Shown here in pieces: positions 26,228 to 34,106 of a DNA stretch of 64,000 nt. The position numbers and the translations under genes were made by a program. Below the pieces are notes generated by a model, which searched no databases, was not told the origin of the DNA, and saw only the letters and a program-made list of their open reading frames with translations. The first letter of the stretch is position 1. Every line of letters starts with the position of its first letter. Source of the DNA: JACPYM01 sp963699175 (lineage in GTDB: Bacteria > Acidobacteriota > Blastocatellia > RBC074); contig OY969418.1 of assembly GCA_963699175.1 (NCBI GenBank), forward strand, positions 2,356,001 through 2,420,000, given 5' to 3'.

Positions 26228-27287
26228 AGCTTTCCTTTCCTCCGTGCAGAAGCTGGCGGTAATCGGCGATGCGCGCCGCTGCCGAAAAGCGCGAGCCGAG
26301 CGCTTGCCGCCCGCCCGCGACAACACGGTTGAGCAAGTCAGCCGGAGCGTGGCTGAGTTCGCACAGCCGCGCGGCCAACGACACCGGTTGATCGGCCGCA
26401 AAGCGAAATCCGGAGAGTCCTTCTTCCACCAGTGCGCCCGCGCCGCCGCTGTTGGGCACCAACACCGGCAGGTTGGCGGCCATTGCTTCAATGATTGCCA
26501 GACCGAACGGTTCTTCCGGGCAGGTATGCACCAACAGATCGGCGGCGGCCAATTCGCTGGCGACATCGGCGTGGAAGCCGGCAAAGGTCACGTTGGGGTT
26601 CCGCGCCGTTGCGCGGGCACGCAATTGCTCAAGCTCCCAGCCCGTGCCGAAGATGCGGAACGCCAGCGCTCGCAGCGCCGGATTGTTATCGAGCGCGTCG
26701 AGTAGGACATCTACACGTTTAATGGGGTCCAGGCGGGAGATGACGATGATCTGGCGCACGCCGGGCTGAGCGAAGGCCGCGCGTTTGGGGGCGGCGGCAA
26801 TTTGGCGGTCGGGCAGGAAGTTTTCTATGACCGCGATCTGTTGCGGCGCCACGCCGTGGGTTACCAACCGCTCCTCGACGAAGTTTGAGACCGCGACAAA
26901 GGTGACTGCCAGGCCGTTGAGTTTGCGCTTGCGGCCGTAGCTCAAATGCTCATCCGTCCCGCCGTGCACCATGTGCAAATGAACCACCTGGCGGCGGTAC
27001 AGCTTGTTCCAGGCGAGACAGGCGAGCGAATGCATCACGGCGGTGGCGACGAAGGCGAGCCTTTTGTGGCGGCTCAAAAAAGGGCGCAACTTCCAGGCGA
27101 ATTCGAGCGGGCTGGTGAAAGACTGAACCGCAAATCCCAGGCGCTGGGCTTCCTTCAGCGCCAGTCCCGGCGGGGCAAAGATGCTGGCGTCAAACTCATC
27201 GGCCAACCCCTCCACGGTCGCCAGCGCCATGCGCTCCGTGCCGTAAAGATTGCCGCTGTGCAACGCGTAAACGAGCGGGACTTTCAT
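26217..27287 (-). CDS. GT4 glycosyltransferase
   Basis: This 356-residue GT-B protein begins VPLVYALHSGNLYGTERM, which fits the N-terminal acceptor domain. It has VISRLDPIKRVDVLLDAL and the EX7E motif in EEPFGLAIIEAMAANLP. It should use an NDP-sugar for EPS assembly. I prefer the ATG at 27287, which has GGAAGTGAG upstream; a TTG at 27302 would overlap the upstream gene slightly and add five residues. Confidence 0.9.
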   Translation of the reverse strand: MKVPLVYALHSGNLYGTERMALATVEGLADEFDASIFAPPGLALKEAQRLGFAVQSFTSPLEFAWKLRPFLSRHKRLAFVATAVMHSLACLAWNKLYRRQVVHLHMVHGGTDEHLSYGRKRKLNGLAVTFVAVSNFVEERLVTHGVAPQQIAVIENFLPDRQIAAAPKRAAFAQPGVRQIIVISRLDPIKRVDVLLDALDNNPALRALAFRIFGTGWELEQLRARATARNPNVTFAGFHADVASELAAADLLVHTCPEEPFGLAIIEAMAANLPVLVPNSGGAGALVEEGLSGFRFAADQPVSLAARLCELSHAPADLLNRVVAGGRQALGSRFSAAARIADYRQLLHGGKESYEI

Positions 27288-27292
27288 ACTTC

Positions 27293-29878
27293 TCACTTCC
27301 AAAGCCAGGGTGAGAACAATTTTCTGACTGGCGATCTCCGTCCGGATTGATGTTCCTTGAGCAGGCCGGCGAACTGACCGCCCGCCGCATCCGCGCGGAC
27401 GCGGTTGAGAATGGTGGCGACCACGGGCGGGGCTAAACGCTCCAACCTGCGCGCCAGGCGTTTGACCTCGTCTTTGTGCGTGTCTTCCGCTTCGATCACC
27501 AGCAAGGTCATGTCGGACAGACCGATCAGCAATTCAGTGTCCGCCGAGAGTGGCACCGGCAGCGTATCCAGCAGAATCATCTCGTAGGTTTGGGACAGTT
27601 CGGTAAAGAGGTGACGGAATTGGCTGACGGTGGCGAGCGGTTGCCGCCCCCTGGCCTCGCCTACGCTGATGCGGTCAGGGAGCAGATCATTGCCCGGCAT
27701 AACGACATCCTCGACGCTGGCCCAACCATCCAGCAATGCCACCAGCCCCGGACTTTGCCATTCACCCTCATAGCGTTTATCCGGCTTGAAGACGTTGGCT
27801 TCCACGGCGAGCGCGCGAATGCCCAGCCAACTGAGGGATTGGGCCACCCCGAGCACCAAAGAGGTGGTACCTTCGCCCATTTTATCCGCGGTGAAGACCA
27901 GCACCTTGGTTCCTTGCGTGCGATGCTCGCGGTCCAGGCTGGTGGCCAGACGCATCACTTGATCGTGGGCAAAGAGCCGGGTCTGTTCATCCTTATGCTC
28001 CAGAATCCAGCCGATGGGCGGGAAGCCGAGAACCCTCTGCAGTTCGTCGGGTACATGGATGCGCGGGTCGGTAAAATCAGCGGCCATTGCCGCGATCAGC
28101 CCGGCTGCCAAGCCAGCCAGGAGGGCGAGGGCCAGGAATTTCTTCTTGCCACCTTTGGACGGAACTTCCGGCGTACGGGCCGCCGTGACCAGCCGCACGA
28201 AGCCCGGGGCATTGGCTTCGAGCGTGAGAAAATTAACCCGGTCGTCAATGGCCACGATTCGTTTGCGCGCCCGCTCGATCTCATTGCCCAAAGCCAACGC
28301 TTCCTGGTAGCGGGAGGCGAACCACATCGCCCGCGAGCTTTCCGCTGCAACTTCGGCCGTCAACGCTTTCTCGACTCGCTGGGTTTGGTTCACCTCGGCC
28401 CGCCGTTGGTCGAGGAGCATTGAGCGCAACGATTTGGCGAGGGTGTCAGAAGCGTGGCTGATCTCAACGTCTATCTCCGCCAACTCCCGCTCAACACTTT
28501 GACGTCCCGGATGCTGCGGGGCCAGGCCGCTGAGCTTGGCGAGCAATTGACTGCGCCGCACATAAAGGTTCGCTTTCAGGCTATTGAGGCCGCTGTCCTT
28601 GATTGCCATCTCCTGCGCCATGGCGTCGGCGGCGGTCTTGCCGCCGGGCTGCTGCTCGGTTTCGAGCGCGGCCAGTTGCGCTCCGGCTTCAATCCGCCGC
28701 CGCCGCGCCGTTTCCAGCGCCACTTTGCTGCTGAGCAGCAGTTGATCATACGGATTCAACAGGCTGTCGCTGAAGGTCGTCACCCCGAGTTCCTGCGATA
28801 GTGACGTCCGCTGGGCAGACTTTTGCCCTACCTCCTGCAGTAGCTTCTTGCGCTCTTCCTGGATGTTCTCTATGCGCGTATCGCTGGCGTAAAACTCCTC
28901 TGTTTTGGCACGTTCGAGATAGATTTCGACCACGGAGTTGAGTACTTCCGCCAGCCCTTCAGGTTTAGCGCTTTCCAGGCCAATGGCAATCAGATAGGAT
29001 TCGGGCACAGGCCGTATGACTAACTCTTTCGCCAGACGCTCGGCGGCGCGCCGGTCACTCTCGTCTTTGGTTTGATACAGGCCACGCCGTTCGCCCAATT
29101 TCTTCAAGGCGTCAAAGACGATGTCGTAGCGATTGATCGTGATGGCTTGTTGTTGGACGAATTCGCGGTACTGGCTGTTGGACTGGAATTCCAGTTCTTG
29201 ATCCTCCGTGAGATTCTTGACGAACTTGGGAGAGACGCGTACCACGGCCTCGGTGTAATAACTCGCCGTGCCCATCACCCAGGCGACGGGCGCAGCGACG
29301 CTGGTCACTACCACCAGCACGAAAAAGGCCAGCAGCTTATGCGCCTTTAGACTGGCAAGCGGATTGATCCGGCGGCCCGGCGCAAGTGAGGTGGTGGCAG
29401 GCGCGGCGATTGCCGCCGGTATGATCAGTTGCGCTGGTTCAGCCGCGGTCAATTTACCTAATTCGATTCCGTCCTTCAGCTTCTTGATTGGATTGGTCCA
29501 GTGATCAGGCATCGGGAAGGTGGCGTTCGAGCCCGCCACTGGTGCTGGGCTAATGGGTTGCGCGGGTTCAGCTATCATGGCCCGCTGCTTATGCGCTTTC
29601 AGATTGACGATCGGATTGAGCTTGCGTCCCGGCGCGGGTGCGCTGTCATTCGGCCCTGCAACTGGCCCTGCGACGGGTGACGCTTTAGCCAGTCGCACCG
29701 CTTCAGTCGCGGGCAATTCGTCACATTCGCTTCCGTCCTTTTGCACGCTATGACTGGATGTCGAGCCGCTGGGCATCAGCTTTGCGGGAGAAAGAACGCT
29801 AGGCGCTTCCGGCTCGCGCTCATGGCTCAATTCATTAAATCGCAAGACTTTTGCCCACGTGCTAATAGCAGCTTTCAT
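27293..29878 (-). CDS. Wzc-like polysaccharide co-polymerase with degenerate tyrosine-kinase domain
   Basis: This 861-residue protein has an unusual N-terminal ~165 residues built from three related segments. Each contains an NPI/NPL-x2-LK motif (NPIVNLKAHK, NPIKKLKDG, NPLASLKAHK) with Pro/Ala-rich linkers. A membrane helix, a Wzz-type periplasmic domain with a long coiled coil and a second membrane helix follow. A BY-kinase-like domain starts at about 610. Its Walker A reads ADKMGEGTTS, without the usual GK(S/T) lysine. Walker A' reads VEANVFKPD instead of a DAD/DxD form. There is no C-terminal tyrosine cluster. So the chain-length function is likely kept but kinase activity is doubtful. The ATG at 29878 follows GGGAGAAGG. 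Confidence 0.88.
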   Translation of the reverse strand: MKAAISTWAKVLRFNELSHEREPEAPSVLSPAKLMPSGSTSSHSVQKDGSECDELPATEAVRLAKASPVAGPVAGPNDSAPAPGRKLNPIVNLKAHKQRAMIAEPAQPISPAPVAGSNATFPMPDHWTNPIKKLKDGIELGKLTAAEPAQLIIPAAIAAPATTSLAPGRRINPLASLKAHKLLAFFVLVVVTSVAAPVAWVMGTASYYTEAVVRVSPKFVKNLTEDQELEFQSNSQYREFVQQQAITINRYDIVFDALKKLGERRGLYQTKDESDRRAAERLAKELVIRPVPESYLIAIGLESAKPEGLAEVLNSVVEIYLERAKTEEFYASDTRIENIQEERKKLLQEVGQKSAQRTSLSQELGVTTFSDSLLNPYDQLLLSSKVALETARRRRIEAGAQLAALETEQQPGGKTAADAMAQEMAIKDSGLNSLKANLYVRRSQLLAKLSGLAPQHPGRQSVERELAEIDVEISHASDTLAKSLRSMLLDQRRAEVNQTQRVEKALTAEVAAESSRAMWFASRYQEALALGNEIERARKRIVAIDDRVNFLTLEANAPGFVRLVTAARTPEVPSKGGKKKFLALALLAGLAAGLIAAMAADFTDPRIHVPDELQRVLGFPPIGWILEHKDEQTRLFAHDQVMRLATSLDREHRTQGTKVLVFTADKMGEGTTSLVLGVAQSLSWLGIRALAVEANVFKPDKRYEGEWQSPGLVALLDGWASVEDVVMPGNDLLPDRISVGEARGRQPLATVSQFRHLFTELSQTYEMILLDTLPVPLSADTELLIGLSDMTLLVIEAEDTHKDEVKRLARRLERLAPPVVATILNRVRADAAGGQFAGLLKEHQSGRRSPVRKLFSPWLWK

Positions 29879-29888
29879 CGCCTTCTCC

Positions 29889-30944
29889 CTATTTGAGCAG
29901 TGTCGTAAAAATGAGTAAGAGCGAAGCGAAGGGATTGAGCCGTTCGAGAACATAGCCAATTTTGGCCAGTCCACGCTGCGGGACATAAATGATATCGCCT
30001 TCGTTCAAAGAATAATTGAGCTTTGCGCCGGGCTTGAGCAGATCATTGAAGGAGAACTCTTTTTGGATCTCCTGGCCTTGCCGGATGACCAACAGTTTGC
30101 TTGCCGCCGCATCCTTGGTTGGGCCGCCCGCCAGAGAGAGAGCAGCCAGAAAGGACATATTCGGCGTCAGCCGGTACGCCCCCGGCGTCCGCACTTCGCC
30201 CAGGACGTAGACGAGTTGATCATCGGAATCGGGAAGATAAACTACGTCGTTACGCTTCAGCCTGATGTTCAGCGCGAGGTTCGTGCCGTTGAGGAGGCTT
30301 TTCAGTTCAATCCACACCACTTTGTCGCGCCCGCGGAAGATTGCGGCTCGCACCAGCGCCGCCTTATCCGCTCCTGCTCCACCTACTGGAAGGGCGCCCG
30401 CGCGGGTAATCACTTCCAGCAGCGTAGGCGGTGTCTCAAAGAAGAGCATACCCGGATTGGCGACTCGCCCGAGGATGAAGACGCGGTAGGAGGTGTACTT
30501 GTCCACTCGCAACGTCACGGCCAGGTTGAGATAGTAATGCGCTAACGCGGCCTTGACGGCCTCGGTCGCCTCTTCGCGGGACAAGCCAGCCACCAGGATT
30601 GCCCCTGCTTGCGAGAGCGTGACCTTTCCGTCCGGCCCCACAATATGCTTGCCTGACAACTCTTGGTGATCCCAGACTTCGACGGTCAGTTCGTCGCCTT
30701 CGCCCAGCACGTACTCTTTTTCATCCCCGGCATCGAACTTGGCGAGCAATTCCGCGCTCGTGAAGAAGTTGGATTTCTCCGGCGTGCGGAAGCCCTCTTG
30801 CACTTGCGGGGCGAGCGGTTTCGCTACTTGAGCCATGAGCTTGGCAGGCAGCAAAGCGAGCAGCAGCGGCAGCACGAGCATGACCGTTTGCCAGCTTTTC
30901 AGTGTTATCGAAATCTTCCTCGCACTACATGGTTGAGTTGTCAT
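29889..30944 (-). CDS. Wza-like polysaccharide export protein
   Basis: This 351-residue protein has an N-terminal signal peptide with hydrophobic core MLVLPLLLALLPAKLMAQ. A Poly_export domain follows (YVLGEGDELTVEVWDH, GPDGKVTLSQAG). Two SLBB-like segments come next (VFILGRVANPGMLFFE; VYVLGEVRTPGAYRLTPNM). It ends with a hydrophobic stretch that could cross the outer membrane. It should form the outer-membrane export channel. It is the first gene of the EPS operon. The start may be ATG 30944; a TTG at 30962 is in frame. No strong ribosome site is visible at either. Confidence 0.9.
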   Translation of the reverse strand: MTTQPCSARKISITLKSWQTVMLVLPLLLALLPAKLMAQVAKPLAPQVQEGFRTPEKSNFFTSAELLAKFDAGDEKEYVLGEGDELTVEVWDHQELSGKHIVGPDGKVTLSQAGAILVAGLSREEATEAVKAALAHYYLNLAVTLRVDKYTSYRVFILGRVANPGMLFFETPPTLLEVITRAGALPVGGAGADKAALVRAAIFRGRDKVVWIELKSLLNGTNLALNIRLKRNDVVYLPDSDDQLVYVLGEVRTPGAYRLTPNMSFLAALSLAGGPTKDAAASKLLVIRQGQEIQKEFSFNDLLKPGAKLNYSLNEGDIIYVPQRGLAKIGYVLERLNPFASLLLIFTTLLK

Positions 30945-31986
30945 TTTTGTCTGATCGCTCAAGCTTTTTCTTTAATCCCTTCAACGCCGGCATCAGTCTG
31001 CTTTCGATACCGGCAAAGCGGGCCATCTAGCCCTTGAGGCGGCTCTTGTTCACTTCGTGAACCTCCTTCCTTCAGTAGACGTGCGTGGCTCTCACACCTG
31101 GCCTGCTTGGCAGCGGGGGCGTACTTTAAGTCAGGAAATCCGCGTTTTATCCAAGTCAGACTTCATCGTGACGCCCGGCACAATTTCCATATAGGCAGTC
31201 AACCTATGTGGGGCCTCGCCGCTGATCGCTACCCCCTGCGGGGGACGCTTTGACGAGGACTCTTAAAGCTTCGGGCGGATAATCGGGCAGGCGCGGTTGA
31301 ATTTCCGTTCTGTATTGAACGGTGCTCACCCGCTAACACAATGAGCCACCCGGCTATATGTGTCCTGGCGCACTTATCGAGCTATAAGCTATGTGTGATA
31401 GCGCGCTTACTGAGCTATAAGCACTGATAGATTTTTGAAATTGTGCCGCCTGCGTGGGCTACCCATATTACAGAACGTGTAATAACACACCTACCGAGGC
31501 ACTAGCGGAGTGCTCCATATTTTTCGCAAAATATAACTCGAATTCTAAAAAAAAATCTTTATCGGAACACTGCGCCATTGGAATACTGCATTTATCAGAA
31601 TGCTCGTAAAATTAGGTACTTGAGTTACTGAGTGTTCAAACTTGGACAGACGAGAGTTACATGGGTTGTTATGGTAGGTGCCAGATCGCTTAGGTAACAA
31701 ATTGCTTGCGCAACTTGGATTTCTGCTTAACAACGTTAAGTCAAAAAACTGGTTTTATTATGCAGGATTTTCTTAGAGTAAAAGACGCGCTTGAGCAAAA
31801 TGGTTTATGGCTTAAGGTCATAGGTAACGGTTAAACACCGTCTGTGGGCGATCTCGGATGACTAACAGGAGCTGCCGAGCATGCATGATTTCAAAATCAA
31901 AGTAATAGCGTATGAGCAGTTACTTTTTTGGCTCGCGCAAGAGCAATAGGTGCTCACGGAATCGGCAGGTCTAATAGGAACAAAGC
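30945..31986. other. Divergent control region between the EPS operon and the sensory operon
   Basis: These ~1,040 bases carry no supported gene. They must contain the promoters for the leftward EPS operon and the rightward sensory operon. Visible features are the repeat cluster at 31357-31490 and a short perfect hairpin CCCCCTGCGGGGG at 31232-31244 that would be in the EPS leader. An AT-rich stretch lies at 31430-31800. I found no clean sigma-54 site and no recognisable riboswitch. Confidence 0.5.
31357..31490 (-). repeat. Second cluster of the GTGNGCTATMACRCATTC motif
   Basis: Reading the minus strand, related copies lie at 31473-31490 (GTGTGTTATTACACGTTC), 31389-31406 (GCGCGCTATCACACATAG) and 31357-31373 (weaker, GTGCGCCAGGACACATA). 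GCTATAA cores also occur at about 31380 and 31413 on the plus strand. The motif is the one repeated at 9828-10040, so both ends of the EPS operon carry it. This is what shared regulator sites would look like, but the copies are imperfect. Confidence 0.5.
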
Positions 31987-34104
31987 ATGAAGTCGCTTTT
32001 TCAAAAGGATGATTTTCGCGGATTGAAATATCCTACGCCTACACCCGGCCTCAAGTGCCTGCGCAAGAATACAGCCTGGGCCATGCTCAGAATGGGTCTA
32101 CTTAGGATCAAGAAAGCTTGCTGCGTTTTATGTATCACCTTGCTGGCCGTTACTGTTTGGGCACAGAAGCCCGACACCGACCTGACGACGGCGAGTCTGG
32201 AAGAGTTAATGAGCATCGAAGTTACTTCGGTGTCGAAGAAAGAAGAGAAGCTCTTCCAAACTGCCGCCGCCATCTACGTCATTACGCAGGAAGACATCCG
32301 CCGCTCTGGCCTGACCAGTATTCCCGAACTGCTGCGGTTGGCGCCGGGACTGGATGTGGCGCGAATTGACGGGAACAAATGGGCGATCAGCGCGCGCGGC
32401 TTCAATGGCCGCTACGCCAACAAGTTGCTGGTTTTGATTGATGGCCGCAGCATGTACTCGCCGGAAACTTCAGGAGTGTATTGGGAAGTGCAGGATTTGC
32501 TGCTCGAAGACATCGAACGGATCGAAGTCATTCGTGGGCCGGGCGGAACGCTGTGGGGCGCGAACGCAGTCAACGGCGTGATCAACATCATCACCAAGCA
32601 CGCCAAAGCTACGCCAGGAGGAGTGTTGACCGCAGGCGGCGGATCTGAAGAGCGCGGCTTCGGCAGCTTTCGCTATGGCGCGCAGATAGGCGAGCAGGCT
32701 CACTACCGGGTCTATGGCAAATATTTCCACCGCAGCGGGCTGGTGGATGTCGCGGGCCGTGCTGCCAACGATGGGCAGCGGATGGTCAGTGGCGGCGGGC
32801 GGATGGATTGGCAGGTGACGGACCGCGATGCGCTGATGCTGGAAGGCGACATCTATCACACCGATTTACGAGAAACCTCATTAGCTATCTCTGCCGCCGC
32901 CCCCTTTGCGCCGCCCGCCAACACGCGCGGGGAATTTAACGGCAACAGCTTGCTGGGGCGCTGGCATCACGATTTTTCGGCGCGCTCCGACACGACGCTG
33001 CAAGTTTACTACGACCGATTTAGCCGCGACATTTTTTGGCTAGCAGATCATATTCATACGTTCGACCTGGACTTTCAGCACCACGTCGCAGTCGGCCAGC
33101 GGCAAGACATCGTCTGGGGGCTGGACTACCGGCTGGTGTCGCATCAGGCCAAGAACAACAGCCTGGATCCGGTTCAATACAACCCGCCGGGGAAAACCGC
33201 GCATCTTTTCAGCGGTTTCGCGCACGATCAGATCAGACTGGTCAAAGACCGCTTGCGGCTGATGCTTGGCGTCAAGCTGGAGCATAATCAATTCTCCGGG
33301 TTCGAAGTGCAGCCTAGCCTGCGGCTAGCATGGACGCCGAGCGCTCGGCAGACGCTCTGGGCCGCTGCTTCGCGCGCCGTCCGCACCCCCGACCGCACCC
33401 AGCAAAACCTCCGAGCCAACGTTCAGGCTTTCCCTGCTCCCGACGGCACACCAGTCATCGTCGTCGTGTTCGGCAGCGCGAATGCGAAGTCCGAAGTTCT
33501 GCGCGCTTACGAATTCGGCTATCGCGTGCAGTCGAGTCGCAAACTCTCGCTCGACCTCGCGACGTTCTACAATACCTATCATCACCTGACATCGTTTGAG
33601 CCGGGGCCACCGTTTTTCGAGACTGCCACGCCGCCGCACCTGGTCGTCCCGATCTACTACAGCAATCTGCTGCGCGGCAAAACCTCCGGCCTGGAAGCAT
33701 CCGTCAATTTCAACGTCACCAACCATTGGAAACTTCAAGGCAGCTACTCATTCCTGCGCATGCGGTTGCAGCGCGACGCGGCGAGCCAGGATACCGTTTC
33801 GGAAGGAACCGCAGGCGACAACCCGCAGCATCAATTCCAGCTTCATTCTTACTTCAAGCTGCCGCGCAACTTTGAATTGGACACGGCGCTCTACCACGTC
33901 TCGCGCTTGGCGGGCCAGCCAGTTCCCGGCTACACGCGGCTCGATGCGCGGCTCGGCTGGCATGTCAGGGAAAACGTCGAGTTGAGCCTCGGACTGCAAA
34001 ACCTGCTCGACAAGCAGCATCCGGAATTTGACACAATTGGCGTAGCTGTCATCCCGAGCCAAGTTAGACGCAGCTTCTACGGGAAGGTGACGTGGAGATT
34101 CTGA
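31987..34104 (+). CDS. TonB-dependent receptor-like outer-membrane protein (first of tandem pair)
   Basis: This 705-residue protein has a late hydrophobic signal sequence ending VTVWAQ (about residue 60). It continues with SLEELMSIEVTSVSKKEE, where EVTSV is a plausible TonB box. A plug domain follows (YVITQEDIRRSG, ISARGFNGRYANKLLVLIDG, IEVIRGPGGTLWGANAVNGVINIIT) and then a ~22-strand barrel ending in KVTWRF. The ATG has AGGA 7 bases upstream. An internal ATG at 32083 would give a more usual signal peptide. In this family the cargo can be siderophore, vitamin or glycan, and the context here suggests a sensing role. It is followed immediately by a close paralog. Confidence 0.88.
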   Translation: MKSLFQKDDFRGLKYPTPTPGLKCLRKNTAWAMLRMGLLRIKKACCVLCITLLAVTVWAQKPDTDLTTASLEELMSIEVTSVSKKEEKLFQTAAAIYVITQEDIRRSGLTSIPELLRLAPGLDVARIDGNKWAISARGFNGRYANKLLVLIDGRSMYSPETSGVYWEVQDLLLEDIERIEVIRGPGGTLWGANAVNGVINIITKHAKATPGGVLTAGGGSEERGFGSFRYGAQIGEQAHYRVYGKYFHRSGLVDVAGRAANDGQRMVSGGGRMDWQVTDRDALMLEGDIYHTDLRETSLAISAAAPFAPPANTRGEFNGNSLLGRWHHDFSARSDTTLQVYYDRFSRDIFWLADHIHTFDLDFQHHVAVGQRQDIVWGLDYRLVSHQAKNNSLDPVQYNPPGKTAHLFSGFAHDQIRLVKDRLRLMLGVKLEHNQFSGFEVQPSLRLAWTPSARQTLWAAASRAVRTPDRTQQNLRANVQAFPAPDGTPVIVVVFGSANAKSEVLRAYEFGYRVQSSRKLSLDLATFYNTYHHLTSFEPGPPFFETATPPHLVVPIYYSNLLRGKTSGLEASVNFNVTNHWKLQGSYSFLRMRLQRDAASQDTVSEGTAGDNPQHQFQLHSYFKLPRNFELDTALYHVSRLAGQPVPGYTRLDARLGWHVRENVELSLGLQNLLDKQHPEFDTIGVAVIPSQVRRSFYGKVTWRF

Positions 34105-34106
34105 CT

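Noticed and set aside
25190..26584. 464-residue version of the GT2 gene
   Set aside because: The extra N-terminal 119 codons lie inside the upstream GT4 gene and are not protein-like; ATG 26227 has a strong ribosome site.
31200..31260. Riboswitch (such as cyclic-di-GMP type) in the EPS leader
   Set aside because: Only a short CCCCC/GGGGG hairpin is present; the conserved loops of known riboswitches are absent.
31925..31946. Sigma-54 promoter for the rightward operon (TTGGC...GCAA)
   Set aside because: The GG and GC elements are 11 bases apart where 10 is required, and the flanking consensus is weak.
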